Origin: Paenibacillus sp. FSL H7-0331
GTDB lineage: Bacteria; Bacillota; Bacilli; Paenibacillales; NBRC-103111
Reading direction: 5' to 3'
Assembly: GCF_001956045.1 (NCBI RefSeq)
Contig: NZ_MRTH01000054.1
Span: 1-39,848 of the forward strand
DNA length: 39,848 bases
A model generated the notes under the pieces. That model was not told the DNA's origin. It did no database searches and saw only the letters and a list, made by a program, of their open reading frames with translations. Below, piece after piece: positions 1 to 7,618 of the stretch. Position numbers and translations under genes: made by a program. How positions within the stretch are numbered: the stretch's first letter is position 1; each line of letters starts with the position of its first letter.

Positions 1-13
1 ATTCTTATGTTTC

Positions 14-75
14 AAGAAAACCTACCTCTGAACCGCGGTCGCTCATCTTTGAATGGCCTCGATAGAGGTTTTCTT
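14..75. repeat. 10-bp inverted repeat upstream of the WYL regulator
   Basis: AAGAAAACCT at 14-23 is repeated as its reverse complement AGGTTTTCTT at 66-75, with 42 bases between. No gene is supported before about 228. The repeat could be a weak terminator of an upstream gene or an operator; the long loop and the lack of a U-tract make a terminator unconvincing. Confidence 0.3.
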
Positions 76-227
76 ATATGGACTTCGTTAATGATGACAT
101 CTATGATGTCACCAATCGAATGGTATGCTGGATGTGCAGGAATGAAAACCGATTGCGAGCGCTCGACCACATAGCGGGTATATTCACTGTACTTCTTACG
201 GTAATGATGTTGAAGGAGGAACAGTTT

Positions 228-1178
228 CTGAGAAGAGTAGATAGATTGATGGCGATTCTGATCGCGCTGCAGCAGCGAAACGAAACGGCACAATCGTTAG
301 CAGACAAGTTTGAAATCTCGAAAAGAACCATCTTACGAGATATGCAGGCATTATCCGAGATGGGAATCCCACTGTATGCGGTGGCCGGGCCTAAGGGTGG
401 GTTTCGTCTGATGGAAGGCTTCCAGCTGCCTCCTCTGCAAATGGATACGCAGGAAGCGTTAACTGTACTTTTTGCATTAAAGGCAATGATCCGAATGGCG
501 GATACACCTTTTAATCAAGCGCGATTTACTATAATGGACAAAATTCGAGCCTTGATTCCCGAGACTATCCTTAAGCAGATTGAACCGATTCTGGAGAACC
601 TGGAAATGGAAGTGCCTGCACGCAGCTTTAAAACTCCACATTTGACGTCACTACTGGCTTTGATGTCGGAATCCAGATGGATGGAAGTTTTCTATCGTTC
701 TTCGAACCACCAACGTTGGCTCCACTTGTTACCCAAACGGGTATATGCAGCCAATGGGTTCTGGTACTGTGAGGCGTATTCCTTAACTCATCAGGAGGAC
801 CGTTTGTTTTGGGTAGATCGGTTTGACAGGATTAAGGAAATGGACCCTCCAAAACAACTCCAGTGTGAACCTGGAAACGTCACAGCGCGTAATGCAACTC
901 CTGCGGACAATAATCCGATAAGAATAGTGGCTAGGCTTACTTACAAAGGAATGCTGGTCGTAGAACAGGATGCCCACATTGGTGAGATGGTCCGATGGAT
1001 CAGCGATGACGTATGGGAAATTGACTTTGCATGTCCGGCATCCGAATGGGAGTGGGCGATACGGTTCTTTTTTTCGATAGGCTTGCATGCAGAGGTTATG
1101 GAGCCAGAGATATTGCGTCAGAAGATTGGTCAGCTAGCTAAACAGCTGTATCAGCAATATGAAATCGATACAACTTAA
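228..1178 (+). CDS. WYL-domain helix-turn-helix transcriptional regulator (YafY/DeoR-like)
   Basis: A cytoplasmic DNA-binding regulator of about 316 residues. The N-terminus carries a DeoR-like winged helix with the typical opening RRVDRLMAIL, then LADKFEISKRTILRDMQAL and the Gly-rich wing AGPKGGFRL. The middle and C-terminal parts match the WYL sensor domain (RWLHLLPKRVY, then GFWYCEAYS and FWVDRFDRI). The start is unusual. AAGGAGG at 213-219 is spaced 8 bases from a CTG codon at 228, which is where family members normally begin. ATGs at 78, 204 and 207 lie upstream of this Shine-Dalgarno site or abut it, and ATG 249 would remove conserved residues. Family members sense small ligands or nucleic acid through the WYL fold; the target here is unknown. 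The squalene-cyclase-like gene follows 41 bp downstream and may be co-transcribed. Confidence 0.85.
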   Translation: MRRVDRLMAILIALQQRNETAQSLADKFEISKRTILRDMQALSEMGIPLYAVAGPKGGFRLMEGFQLPPLQMDTQEALTVLFALKAMIRMADTPFNQARFTIMDKIRALIPETILKQIEPILENLEMEVPARSFKTPHLTSLLALMSESRWMEVFYRSSNHQRWLHLLPKRVYAANGFWYCEAYSLTHQEDRLFWVDRFDRIKEMDPPKQLQCEPGNVTARNATPADNNPIRIVARLTYKGMLVVEQDAHIGEMVRWISDDVWEIDFACPASEWEWAIRFFFSIGLHAEVMEPEILRQKIGQLAKQLYQQYEIDTT

Positions 1179-1219
1179 GACTGTGTATAATATTTTTCGT
1201 AAAAAGGAGCTGTCAAGCT

Positions 1220-2107
1220 ATGCGTGTACCCTCGGATTTATTAGTTCAAGCTAAATTATTTATATATCAAAATGGACGATTATTGGATCGGCGACGGTTC
1301 GAATATTTTTTTGAAAATGGTTCAAAAGAAGCTGTATTAGCCGCACTGGCTGCTTATCAGAACCCGGATGGAGGGTTTGGGCAAGGGCTTGAGCCGGATA
1401 TACGCAGCCCACACAGTCAGCCTGTCCCGACTGAATCAGCATTGATCCTCATGGACGAGATCGAATGCTTTGACCCTTCCATACTGAAAGGGGTGATTGG
1501 CTTTTTACAAGCGAATAGCATACCAACAGGGGGCTTTCCGTTGGCTTTCTGCCATATTAACGATTATCCTCACGCACCTTGGTGGAACACGGATCAGGAC
1601 AGTCAGGCTCATATGAACCCGACAGGACGTATCATGGGCCTGCTATACAAGCAATCAGTATTAACCGATATTTATGAAGAGAAGTGGTTTCAGAACGCGG
1701 CGGATTTTATTTGGAAGGAGATGAACAAGGGATTGCCTTCTGATTATCATGACGGCGTGCAGTGGATCTCGTTTCTGGAGCATACACCAGAGCATGAACG
1801 GGCAGCAGCACATTTAACATCTATTCAAAAGTGGCTGGCTCAACCGGACATTATTGAACGGGATACTGAAGCCGAGGGATACGTGCACAAAGTGCTGGAT
1901 TGGGTGCCATCCCCGAACAGCTATGCCGCACAAGTGGTCTCCACTTCAGACATAGAACGGCATCTCTCTTATTTGGTTAGCCAGCAGCAGCCAGACGGAG
2001 GGTGGCCGATAAGCTGGCCCGCTGTCAGCACTGCAGGTGAATGCGAATGGAGAGGGCATCTTACCGTAGAGCGTCTGCGAACGCTGAGATCTTTTGGCTG
2101 GCTGTAG
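1220..2107 (+). CDS. squalene-cyclase/prenyltransferase-repeat-like hypothetical protein
   Basis: A 295-residue protein with AAAAAGGAGC just before its ATG. It has two clear Gly/Trp-rich repeats of the alpha/alpha-toroid type found in squalene-hopene cyclases and prenyltransferase beta subunits: QNPDGGFGQGLEPD near residues 46-60 and QQQPDGGWPISWP near residues 253-266. It is less than half the length of a squalene-hopene cyclase and no DXDD-type catalytic motif was seen, so it is probably not a triterpene cyclase. No signal peptide is visible. It follows the WYL regulator on the same strand. Its function is unknown; only the fold assignment is offered. Confidence 0.7.
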   Translation: MRVPSDLLVQAKLFIYQNGRLLDRRRFEYFFENGSKEAVLAALAAYQNPDGGFGQGLEPDIRSPHSQPVPTESALILMDEIECFDPSILKGVIGFLQANSIPTGGFPLAFCHINDYPHAPWWNTDQDSQAHMNPTGRIMGLLYKQSVLTDIYEEKWFQNAADFIWKEMNKGLPSDYHDGVQWISFLEHTPEHERAAAHLTSIQKWLAQPDIIERDTEAEGYVHKVLDWVPSPNSYAAQVVSTSDIERHLSYLVSQQQPDGGWPISWPAVSTAGECEWRGHLTVERLRTLRSFGWL

Positions 2108-2191
2108 TTCTGTCATTTTGAACTGATGCGTCTCTATGAGCGCTTGGAAGATCGATGCTCGGTAGAAAAGCAATATGAGCTTCTGTAAAAG

Positions 2192-2835
2192 ATGCTTCGT
2201 CAGGAACTGGAGCTGGATCCCCCCGCTATTCGAACCAGAAACGCCGATGGTCAGCCACCGAACGCGACGAGTTTCTGCTCTACTACCAGCCGCAGATTCG
2301 AACAGTGGGATAATCTAATGATCGGGGTTGAAGCTCTGTCACGATGGAATCATCCAACCAGAGGTATATTATCTCCAAGTATGTTCATCCCCATTGCGGA
2401 AGAGACAGGAATGATTTATGATTTGGGGACATGGGTATTGCGAGAAGCGTGCCGGCAAATGCGGGAGTGGCATGAGCAAGGATGCCACTCATCCCCGTTT
2501 CGGTTAATTTATCGTCCCAGCAATTCTATCAAAGCAATTCTATCAAAGCAATTCTATCAATCCAATCTGGTTGCCTATATCCGGCGTTGAGGAAACCGGT
2601 TTTGAATCCGGATCAGTTTGGATGATTTTGGCACGGGCTGTGGAATTGATTGCAGAAGGCCTCGAAACAAAGGATCAGCTCGATAATTTGATGGACAACG
2701 ATTGGAAGGAGATACAAGGCTACTATATATAGCCAACCTTTGTCTGCTGACGCTGTGGAAAAAGCCTTTTTTGTCCCGTTGAGAACGGTTCGAGGCAGTT
2801 TCATAAATGTTTCAAATCGTAGTTGTATAATTTAG
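2192..2835 (+). pseudogene. decayed EAL-domain (c-di-GMP phosphodiesterase) gene
   Basis: Fragments of one EAL domain occur in order but in different frames. ERDEFLLYYQPQIR (2260-2301) is in one frame. IGVEALSRWNHPTRG through REACRQMREWHEQG (about 2320-2480) is in a second. MPLIPVSVNLSSQ (2482-2520) is in a third, then QFYQSNLVAYIRR returns to the second. VEETGFESG joined directly to IAEGLETKDQLD and EIQGYY is in another frame, and SQPLSADAVEKAFF (from 2731) in another. The core between the last two blocks, which carries several metal ligands of EAL enzymes, is missing, so there is an internal deletion as well as frameshifts. A triplicated 14-bp unit at 2519-2560 accounts for one shift. No product with phosphodiesterase activity is expected. 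A short ORF at 2192-2590 exists but is an artefact of the decay. Confidence 0.88.
2519..2560 (+). repeat. three tandem copies of a 14-bp unit
   Basis: AGCAATTCTATCAA occurs at 2519-2532, 2533-2546 and 2547-2560. One copy encodes the expected EAL-domain residues (SSQQFYQSNL). The two extra copies add 28 bp and shift the frame by +1, compensating a one-base loss near 2480. This looks like slipped-strand duplication. Confidence 0.92.
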
Positions 2836-2892
2836 AATGGATCTTATTTTCGAATATAGTTATTTTTTACATATTGAAGTGAGGGATGTCGA

Positions 2893-5265
2893 GTGGAACA
2901 TGTTCATGGCTCGTACGATTCGGTACTTGTCGTTTTTTCTTACGTCGTAGCTGTTGTTGCTTCCTATACCGTTCTTGATTTGGCAGGGAGAATCAGCACA
3001 TCTCAAGGGAGAAACCGATGGTTGTGGCTCCTGTTCGGCGCAGTTGCCATGGGAATGGGCATCTGGTCGATGCATTTCGTTGGAATGCTTGCTTTTTCAT
3101 TATCTGTTCCGGTCGCTTATGATCTTTGGCTTGTTCTGTTGTCCGTGGTGGTAGCGATCACCGCGTCCTTCATTGCTTTAAATGTTGTTGGTCGCAGTCA
3201 TCTGACATTGCGTCAATTACTTGGCGGCGGCATGCTGCTTGCCGTTGGCATTTCAGCGATGCATTACATTGGAATGGCTGCTTTGCAGGTCGATATCACG
3301 TATAATCCTTTCTACTTTGCACTTTCCATCGTTATCGCAATTGCGGCCTCCAACGCTGCATTATGGTTGTCGTTTTATTTTCACAAAGGAGGAGATCGCA
3401 GTGAAGTTTGGAAAAAGCTCGGAAGTGGTTTAATAATGGGCGCCGCGGTCGTTGGCATGCATTATACGGGAATGATGGCAGCCAACTTTCATTTTGGAGA
3501 TAAATTGGCTTTATCCTCCGGTAGGGTGCTGGAGCAAAAGTGGCTGGCTTATTTCATCTCAGGAGGTACATTGTTTACGCTTGGGTTGTCTCTGCTCGGG
3601 ATATTTATCTCCAAACGGTTTTCCCATAAAGACTCGGAAATTCAGGAGAAAACAGATGAAATTTATATCATAAATCAGGAGCTACGGCAGTTGAACGACC
3701 ATTTGGAGGAATTGGTGGCGGAACGCACATCGCAGCTGGAGAAAGCCCATGATGAAGCCATCAAGGCGAACAGGGTCAAAAGCCAGTTTCTAGCCAATAT
3801 GAGTCACGAACTGCGAACACCGCTCAATGCTATCATTGGATACAGCGAAATGCTGAAGGAAGAAGCGGAAGAACTTGGCGAGCCAACATTTGTGGAGGAT
3901 CTTGGGAAAATCAGCAAATCGGGTAACCATCTGCTCGCCCTGATCAACGATATTCTGGATATCTCGAAAATCGAGGCTGGCAAAATGGAGATGTACTTCG
4001 AGACCTGCGATTTGACGGATTTGATTCAGGATGTGATGACGACGGTCAGACCACTTATTGAAGGCAATGGAAATCAGTTGGAAACTCGCAGTATAGAAAG
4101 CGAGATGACAACAGATGTGACGAAGCTGCGGCAAATTTTAATCAATTTGTTAAGCAATGCAAGCAAATTTACAAAGGATGGCACGATCGACTTCGATGTA
4201 TACCGCGAAACAAGAGATAACAAATCGGGTTACTGCTTCCGTATCAAGGATTCGGGAATTGGTATGACACCCGAGCAAGTGGAAAAGCTTTTTCAGCCTT
4301 TCACACAAGCTGATTCCTCGACGACACGCAAATATGGAGGTACCGGTCTTGGGCTAGCCATCAGTCAAAGCTTCTGCAACATCATGGGGGGCGAAATTTC
4401 TGTCGAAAGTGAACTTGGGTCTGGCAGTACATTTACGTGCTGGCTTCCTGTTTCTCCCGCCGGACAGGAGATCGAGGAACCGTCTGTAGCCTATCGCGAG
4501 AAGGAAGAAGAAGCCAGTCAAGTGAGCATTCTGCTCATCGATGACGAGCCCTTCAACCAGCAATTGATGCGACGATATCTCGACAAAGAGGGATGGACAA
4601 TGGCATTTGCCGAAAGCGGTCAGGAAGGGCTTCGTCTGACCAAGAAGCTTCGCCCCAAGGTGATCTGTCTGGATATCCTCATGCCAAGTATGGATGGGTG
4701 GAGCGTATTGTCGGCACTTAAGAGCGATCCGGAACTGCAGGACATCCCCGTCGTAATTTGGTCGATGACAAATGATAAACACTTGGGTTACACGCTCGGC
4801 GCTTCCGAATTTCTGACGAAGCCGGTGCAGCGGGAACGGCTGATCGATGTGATGGACAAGTATGTCTCGAATCGTGCCTTGCAATCTGTTCTGGTGATTG
4901 AGGATGATGTGACGACAAGCGAATTGATGACAAAGCTGTTGCATAAAGAGGGGTATGCGGTTACTCAAGCTGGAAATGGTCGTATCGCTTTGGATTGTAT
5001 CGCCAGAGAAATACCTACATTGATTTTACTTGACTTGATGATGCCGGAAATGGACGGCTTTCAATTCGTTGCAGAGCTCCGTAAACAGGAGGCTTGGAGC
5101 GAAATTCCGATTGTGGTGTTAACGGCCAAGACAATCACAGCGGAAGATCGGTTAAAGTTGAACGGTTATGTGAAGAGCGTCATTCAAAAAGGATCGTTTA
5201 ATCACAAATCGTTGCTGGCGGAAATTCGCCAATTCATTACTACCACCACGAATAAGAATAGCTAG
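2893..5265 (+). CDS. MHYT-domain hybrid sensor histidine kinase with two receiver domains
   Basis: A 790-residue membrane sensor kinase. The first 250 residues form seven membrane helices of an MHYT domain with three signature motifs: MHFVGM, MHYIGMAA and MHYTGMMA. MHYT is proposed to bind copper and sense O2, CO or NO. A coiled linker (about 255-290) leads to the HisKA box MSHELRTPLNAI with the phospho-accepting His at about residue 305, and then to HATPase boxes (NLLSNASKF, DSGIGMTPEQ, GGTGLGLAIS). Two receiver domains follow, with phospho-Asp at about residues 594 (LDILMPSMDGW) and 714 (LDLMMPEMDGF). The start is a GTG preceded by GTGAGGGATG. A stand-alone receiver gene follows after 62 bp. 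No output domain is attached, so the phosphate probably passes to a separate protein. The ligand and target are unknown. Confidence 0.93.
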   Translation: MEHVHGSYDSVLVVFSYVVAVVASYTVLDLAGRISTSQGRNRWLWLLFGAVAMGMGIWSMHFVGMLAFSLSVPVAYDLWLVLLSVVVAITASFIALNVVGRSHLTLRQLLGGGMLLAVGISAMHYIGMAALQVDITYNPFYFALSIVIAIAASNAALWLSFYFHKGGDRSEVWKKLGSGLIMGAAVVGMHYTGMMAANFHFGDKLALSSGRVLEQKWLAYFISGGTLFTLGLSLLGIFISKRFSHKDSEIQEKTDEIYIINQELRQLNDHLEELVAERTSQLEKAHDEAIKANRVKSQFLANMSHELRTPLNAIIGYSEMLKEEAEELGEPTFVEDLGKISKSGNHLLALINDILDISKIEAGKMEMYFETCDLTDLIQDVMTTVRPLIEGNGNQLETRSIESEMTTDVTKLRQILINLLSNASKFTKDGTIDFDVYRETRDNKSGYCFRIKDSGIGMTPEQVEKLFQPFTQADSSTTRKYGGTGLGLAISQSFCNIMGGEISVESELGSGSTFTCWLPVSPAGQEIEEPSVAYREKEEEASQVSILLIDDEPFNQQLMRRYLDKEGWTMAFAESGQEGLRLTKKLRPKVICLDILMPSMDGWSVLSALKSDPELQDIPVVIWSMTNDKHLGYTLGASEFLTKPVQRERLIDVMDKYVSNRALQSVLVIEDDVTTSELMTKLLHKEGYAVTQAGNGRIALDCIAREIPTLILLDLMMPEMDGFQFVAELRKQEAWSEIPIVVLTAKTITAEDRLKLNGYVKSVIQKGSFNHKSLLAEIRQFITTTTNKNS

Positions 5266-5327
5266 CCAACAGCGCTTGGCAAGCTCGAAGTTGACCTATT
5301 ACGTAGAATTAGGAGGCTTTAATCCCT

Positions 5328-5705
5328 ATGAATATTATTCTTCTGGTCGAAGATAATGAGATGAATCGCGATATGCTGTCTCGGCGTCTGACCCGCAAAG
5401 GGTATCAGGTTATCACAGCTGAAGACGGCAAGCAAGGCGTTGATTTGGCGATGAAGGAACACCCTGATCTGATTTTGATGGATATGAGTTTGCCTGTTAT
5501 GGATGGGTGGGAGGCAACCCGAATGCTCAAGAATTCTCCTGAAACGAAGGGTATTCCGATCATCGCTTTAACAGCTCATGCAATGGCAGGAGATGAAAAG
5601 GAAGCATACCAAGCGGGATGCGATGATTTCGATACCAAGCCGGTTGTCATGGATCGATTGCTTGGGAAAATACATGCAAGATTGGCAAAGAGCGAAGAGA
5701 AATGA
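5328..5705 (+). CDS. single-domain response regulator (CheY-like)
   Basis: A 125-residue receiver domain without an output domain. The acidic pair is LVEDNEMN near residues 6-13. The phospho-Asp is at about residue 52 in LMDMSLPVMDGW. The conserved Thr is in IIALTAHAM and the conserved Lys in DTKPV. AGGAGG lies 9 bases before the ATG. It follows the MHYT hybrid kinase on the same strand, so it is likely the terminal receiver of that relay, acting by protein-protein contact. Confidence 0.9.
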   Translation: MNIILLVEDNEMNRDMLSRRLTRKGYQVITAEDGKQGVDLAMKEHPDLILMDMSLPVMDGWEATRMLKNSPETKGIPIIALTAHAMAGDEKEAYQAGCDDFDTKPVVMDRLLGKIHARLAKSEEK

Positions 5706-5765
5706 TTCTAATATTGTGGAAAGCTAAGATGGTCTGAAAAACGAAAAGGCTTGAAAAATATGTCC

Positions 5766-6025
5766 TTATGTCTGGTAGGCGGCCTTAGCCCTGAATTCCA
5801 CGGGACTGAGGTCGTTTAATTTTGCCTGAAATCGCTCATTATTATAAAAAGCCCGGTACAGCTCCAAGCGCTTGGTCCAGCGTTTCAAATACCAGTTTGT
5901 TGTTGTTCGAATGCCCCAGCACATAGGAAATAAGGTTATTGCCGTGGAACTCTCGTTTTAGCAGGTTCTCAGCCATATGCTGAGGGGTAGAGCGCGAGTA
6001 TTGCTTTTTCTTCTTTGACAAAGAA
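5766..6025 (-). pseudogene. IS3-family transposase (orfB) remnant with internal deletions
   Basis: Read on the minus strand, three blocks of an IS3-family (IS150-like) OrfB are in order. The first is KKKKQYSRSTPQHMAENLLK followed by REFHG. The second, NNLISYVLGHSNNNKLVFETLD, is joined directly to the first. The third is WYLKRWTKRLELYRAFYNNE, followed by RFQAKLNDLSPVEFR and AAYQT before the stop at 5766. The DDE catalytic core between these blocks is gone and the last block is in a different frame. It cannot encode an active transposase. The element's ends could not be defined. Confidence 0.85.
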
Positions 6026-6028
6026 ATA

Positions 6029-6080
6029 CTCCCCTTTAAGTAGCTGGTTTATTTTTTAAACCTGTCTACTTAAAGGGGAG
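6029..6080. repeat. 15-bp perfect inverted repeat next to the IS remnant
   Basis: CTCCCCTTTAAGTAG (6029-6043) and CTACTTAAAGGGGAG (6066-6080) can form a 15-bp stem with a 22-base loop. It abuts the 5' side of the transposase fragment. There is no U-tract on either side, so it is more likely two inverted copies of an IS-associated sequence than a terminator. Confidence 0.6.
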
Positions 6081-6112
6081 CATATCAAATTGCGACAGTC
6101 TTATTTCACGAT

Positions 6113-6178
6113 GCTTGTGCGGCACAGCCTGCCACGATACCCGCAACTTTCAAGTATCGTACAGCACAAGCTTTTTTA
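6113..6178 (+). terminator. hairpin followed by T-tract overlapping the uxaC stop
   Basis: GCTTGTGC (6113-6120) pairs with GCACAAGC (6164-6171), and inside it CGATAC (6135-6140) pairs with GTATCG (6154-6159). TTTTTTATT follows on the plus strand. The U-tract orientation would stop plus-strand transcription entering uxaC from its 3' side. On the minus strand the same hairpin follows the uxaC stop but without a U-tract, so it may still protect the mRNA end. Confidence 0.55.
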
Positions 6179-7588
6179 TTTGCCAAAACCAAAGTATTGG
6201 TTGGCATTGTTATAGCAAATATTTTCAATCATACTGGACAGCAGCTCGATATCGTTCGGAGCTTCACCATCTTCCACCCATTTTCCAATCATATCGCACA
6301 GAATTCTTCTGAAGTATTCATGTCTCGTATAAGACAGGAAGCTTCTCGAATCTGTCAGCATCCCGACAAAACGGCTCAGCAGGCCAAGATTGGCCAATGC
6401 CTGCATTTGCTCCAGCATACCATCCTTCGTATCAAGGAACCACCATGCCGCACCCAGTTGAACTTTCCCCGGAATACCTCCACCTTGGAAGCTTCCAATA
6501 ATGGACCCTAATACATAATGATCTTTAGGATTCAAGGAATACAAAATCGTTCTTGGCAGGGCATCTTCACTATCCAATGCATCAAGCAGACGAACAATCG
6601 GTTGTGCCGGTGAGCTGTCGTTGATCGAGTCGAAGCCTGTGTCTGGACCCAATTTATTGAACATCCGCACATTGTTGTTACGGTGTGCATTAATATGGAA
6701 CTGCATGGCCCATCCAAGCTCGGAGTAAAGCTTACCCAAAAATACGAGCGTATATGTTTTGTATTGTTTTTCTTCTTCAAGACTTACTGAAGCGCCTTGA
6801 AGCGCTTTGGCAAATATGGCTGCTGCCTGCTCCTTGGTCGTGTCTGCATAGGCAACATAGTCCAAGGCATGGTCGGAAACGCGCCCGCCGATGGAGTCAA
6901 AGAAACGAACCCGGGATTCGAGAGCAGTCAAGAGCTGATCGTAATCACCAATCGGTTGTCCGGCAACTTCAGCCAGCTTCTGTACCCAAGGAACGAAGGT
7001 AGGACGGTTAATTTCCAGACCTTTATCCGGACGGAAGGAAGGGAGGACAGCAACGTCAAAATCATTTAATTCCTTGATTTTAATATGATACTCCAAAGAG
7101 TCGGTCGGATCATCAGTGGTGCAGATCACTCTGACGTCAGACTTTTTGATCAGATCTCTGGCTCCGAAGCCTTCTCCGTTCAATTGAGCGTTAACTGTTT
7201 CCCAGATTGCAGGTGCATTCTTTTCATTGATCAGATCGTAGACGCCGAAGAAACGCTGAAGCTCCAGGTGTGACCAATGATAAAGCGGGTTACCGATAGT
7301 CATGGGTACAGTCTTGGCCCATTCCAGAAAACGGTCGTAATCGCTCGTGCCTTCGCCACCCGTTACCAGGTTTTCCGTCGCACCATTCGCGCGCATAGCT
7401 TTCCACTTGTAATGATCGCCATATAACCAAGCTTCAGTTAAGTTCTTGAATGTTTTGTTCTCATAAATTTCTTGCGGGCTTAAGTGACAATGGTAATCGA
7501 TAATCGGCTGTTTTTTTGCATAATCGTGATACAAGCGAACGGCCGTTTCATTCGTTAGCAAAAAGTTTTCATCTAAAAATTTCTTCAT
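6176..7588 (-). CDS. uxaC: glucuronate isomerase (uronate isomerase)
   Basis: A cytoplasmic enzyme of the amidohydrolase fold that interconverts D-glucuronate with D-fructuronate and D-galacturonate with D-tagaturonate. About 470 residues, the normal family length. Family signatures are the N-terminus MKKFLDENFLLTNETA, PIIDYHCHLSPQEIYENKTF (metal-binding His pair), LTEAWLYGDHYKWKAMRANG, HINAHRNNN near residue 300 and MLTDSRSFLSYTRHEYFRR near the C-terminus. The start chosen is ATG 7588, which gives the standard N-terminus; in-frame GTGs up to 7603 are alternatives. It lies 30 bp downstream of uxaE on the same strand, forming a two-gene hexuronate operon. The products feed the fructuronate to mannonate branch. 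Confidence 0.96.
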   Translation of the reverse strand: MKKFLDENFLLTNETAVRLYHDYAKKQPIIDYHCHLSPQEIYENKTFKNLTEAWLYGDHYKWKAMRANGATENLVTGGEGTSDYDRFLEWAKTVPMTIGNPLYHWSHLELQRFFGVYDLINEKNAPAIWETVNAQLNGEGFGARDLIKKSDVRVICTTDDPTDSLEYHIKIKELNDFDVAVLPSFRPDKGLEINRPTFVPWVQKLAEVAGQPIGDYDQLLTALESRVRFFDSIGGRVSDHALDYVAYADTTKEQAAAIFAKALQGASVSLEEEKQYKTYTLVFLGKLYSELGWAMQFHINAHRNNNVRMFNKLGPDTGFDSINDSSPAQPIVRLLDALDSEDALPRTILYSLNPKDHYVLGSIIGSFQGGGIPGKVQLGAAWWFLDTKDGMLEQMQALANLGLLSRFVGMLTDSRSFLSYTRHEYFRRILCDMIGKWVEDGEAPNDIELLSSMIENICYNNANQYFGFGK

Positions 7589-7618
7589 GAGCCTGTACAC
7601 CACCTTATTCAGATATGA

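Noticed and set aside
78..227. N-terminal extension of the WYL regulator from the ATG at 78
   Set aside because: No ribosome-binding site before 78, residues unlike the family, and AAGGAGG at 213-219 lies inside this stretch. It looks like untranslated leader.
2519..2560. CRISPR-like or regulatory direct repeats
   Set aside because: The units are directly adjacent without spacers and one copy encodes the expected EAL residues, so this is a duplication within a pseudogene.
4354..4968. 204-codon open frame on the minus strand within the MHYT kinase gene
   Set aside because: It lies wholly opposite conserved HATPase and receiver coding sequence, has no ribosome-binding site of note and no family resemblance. 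It mirrors the codon pattern of the real gene.
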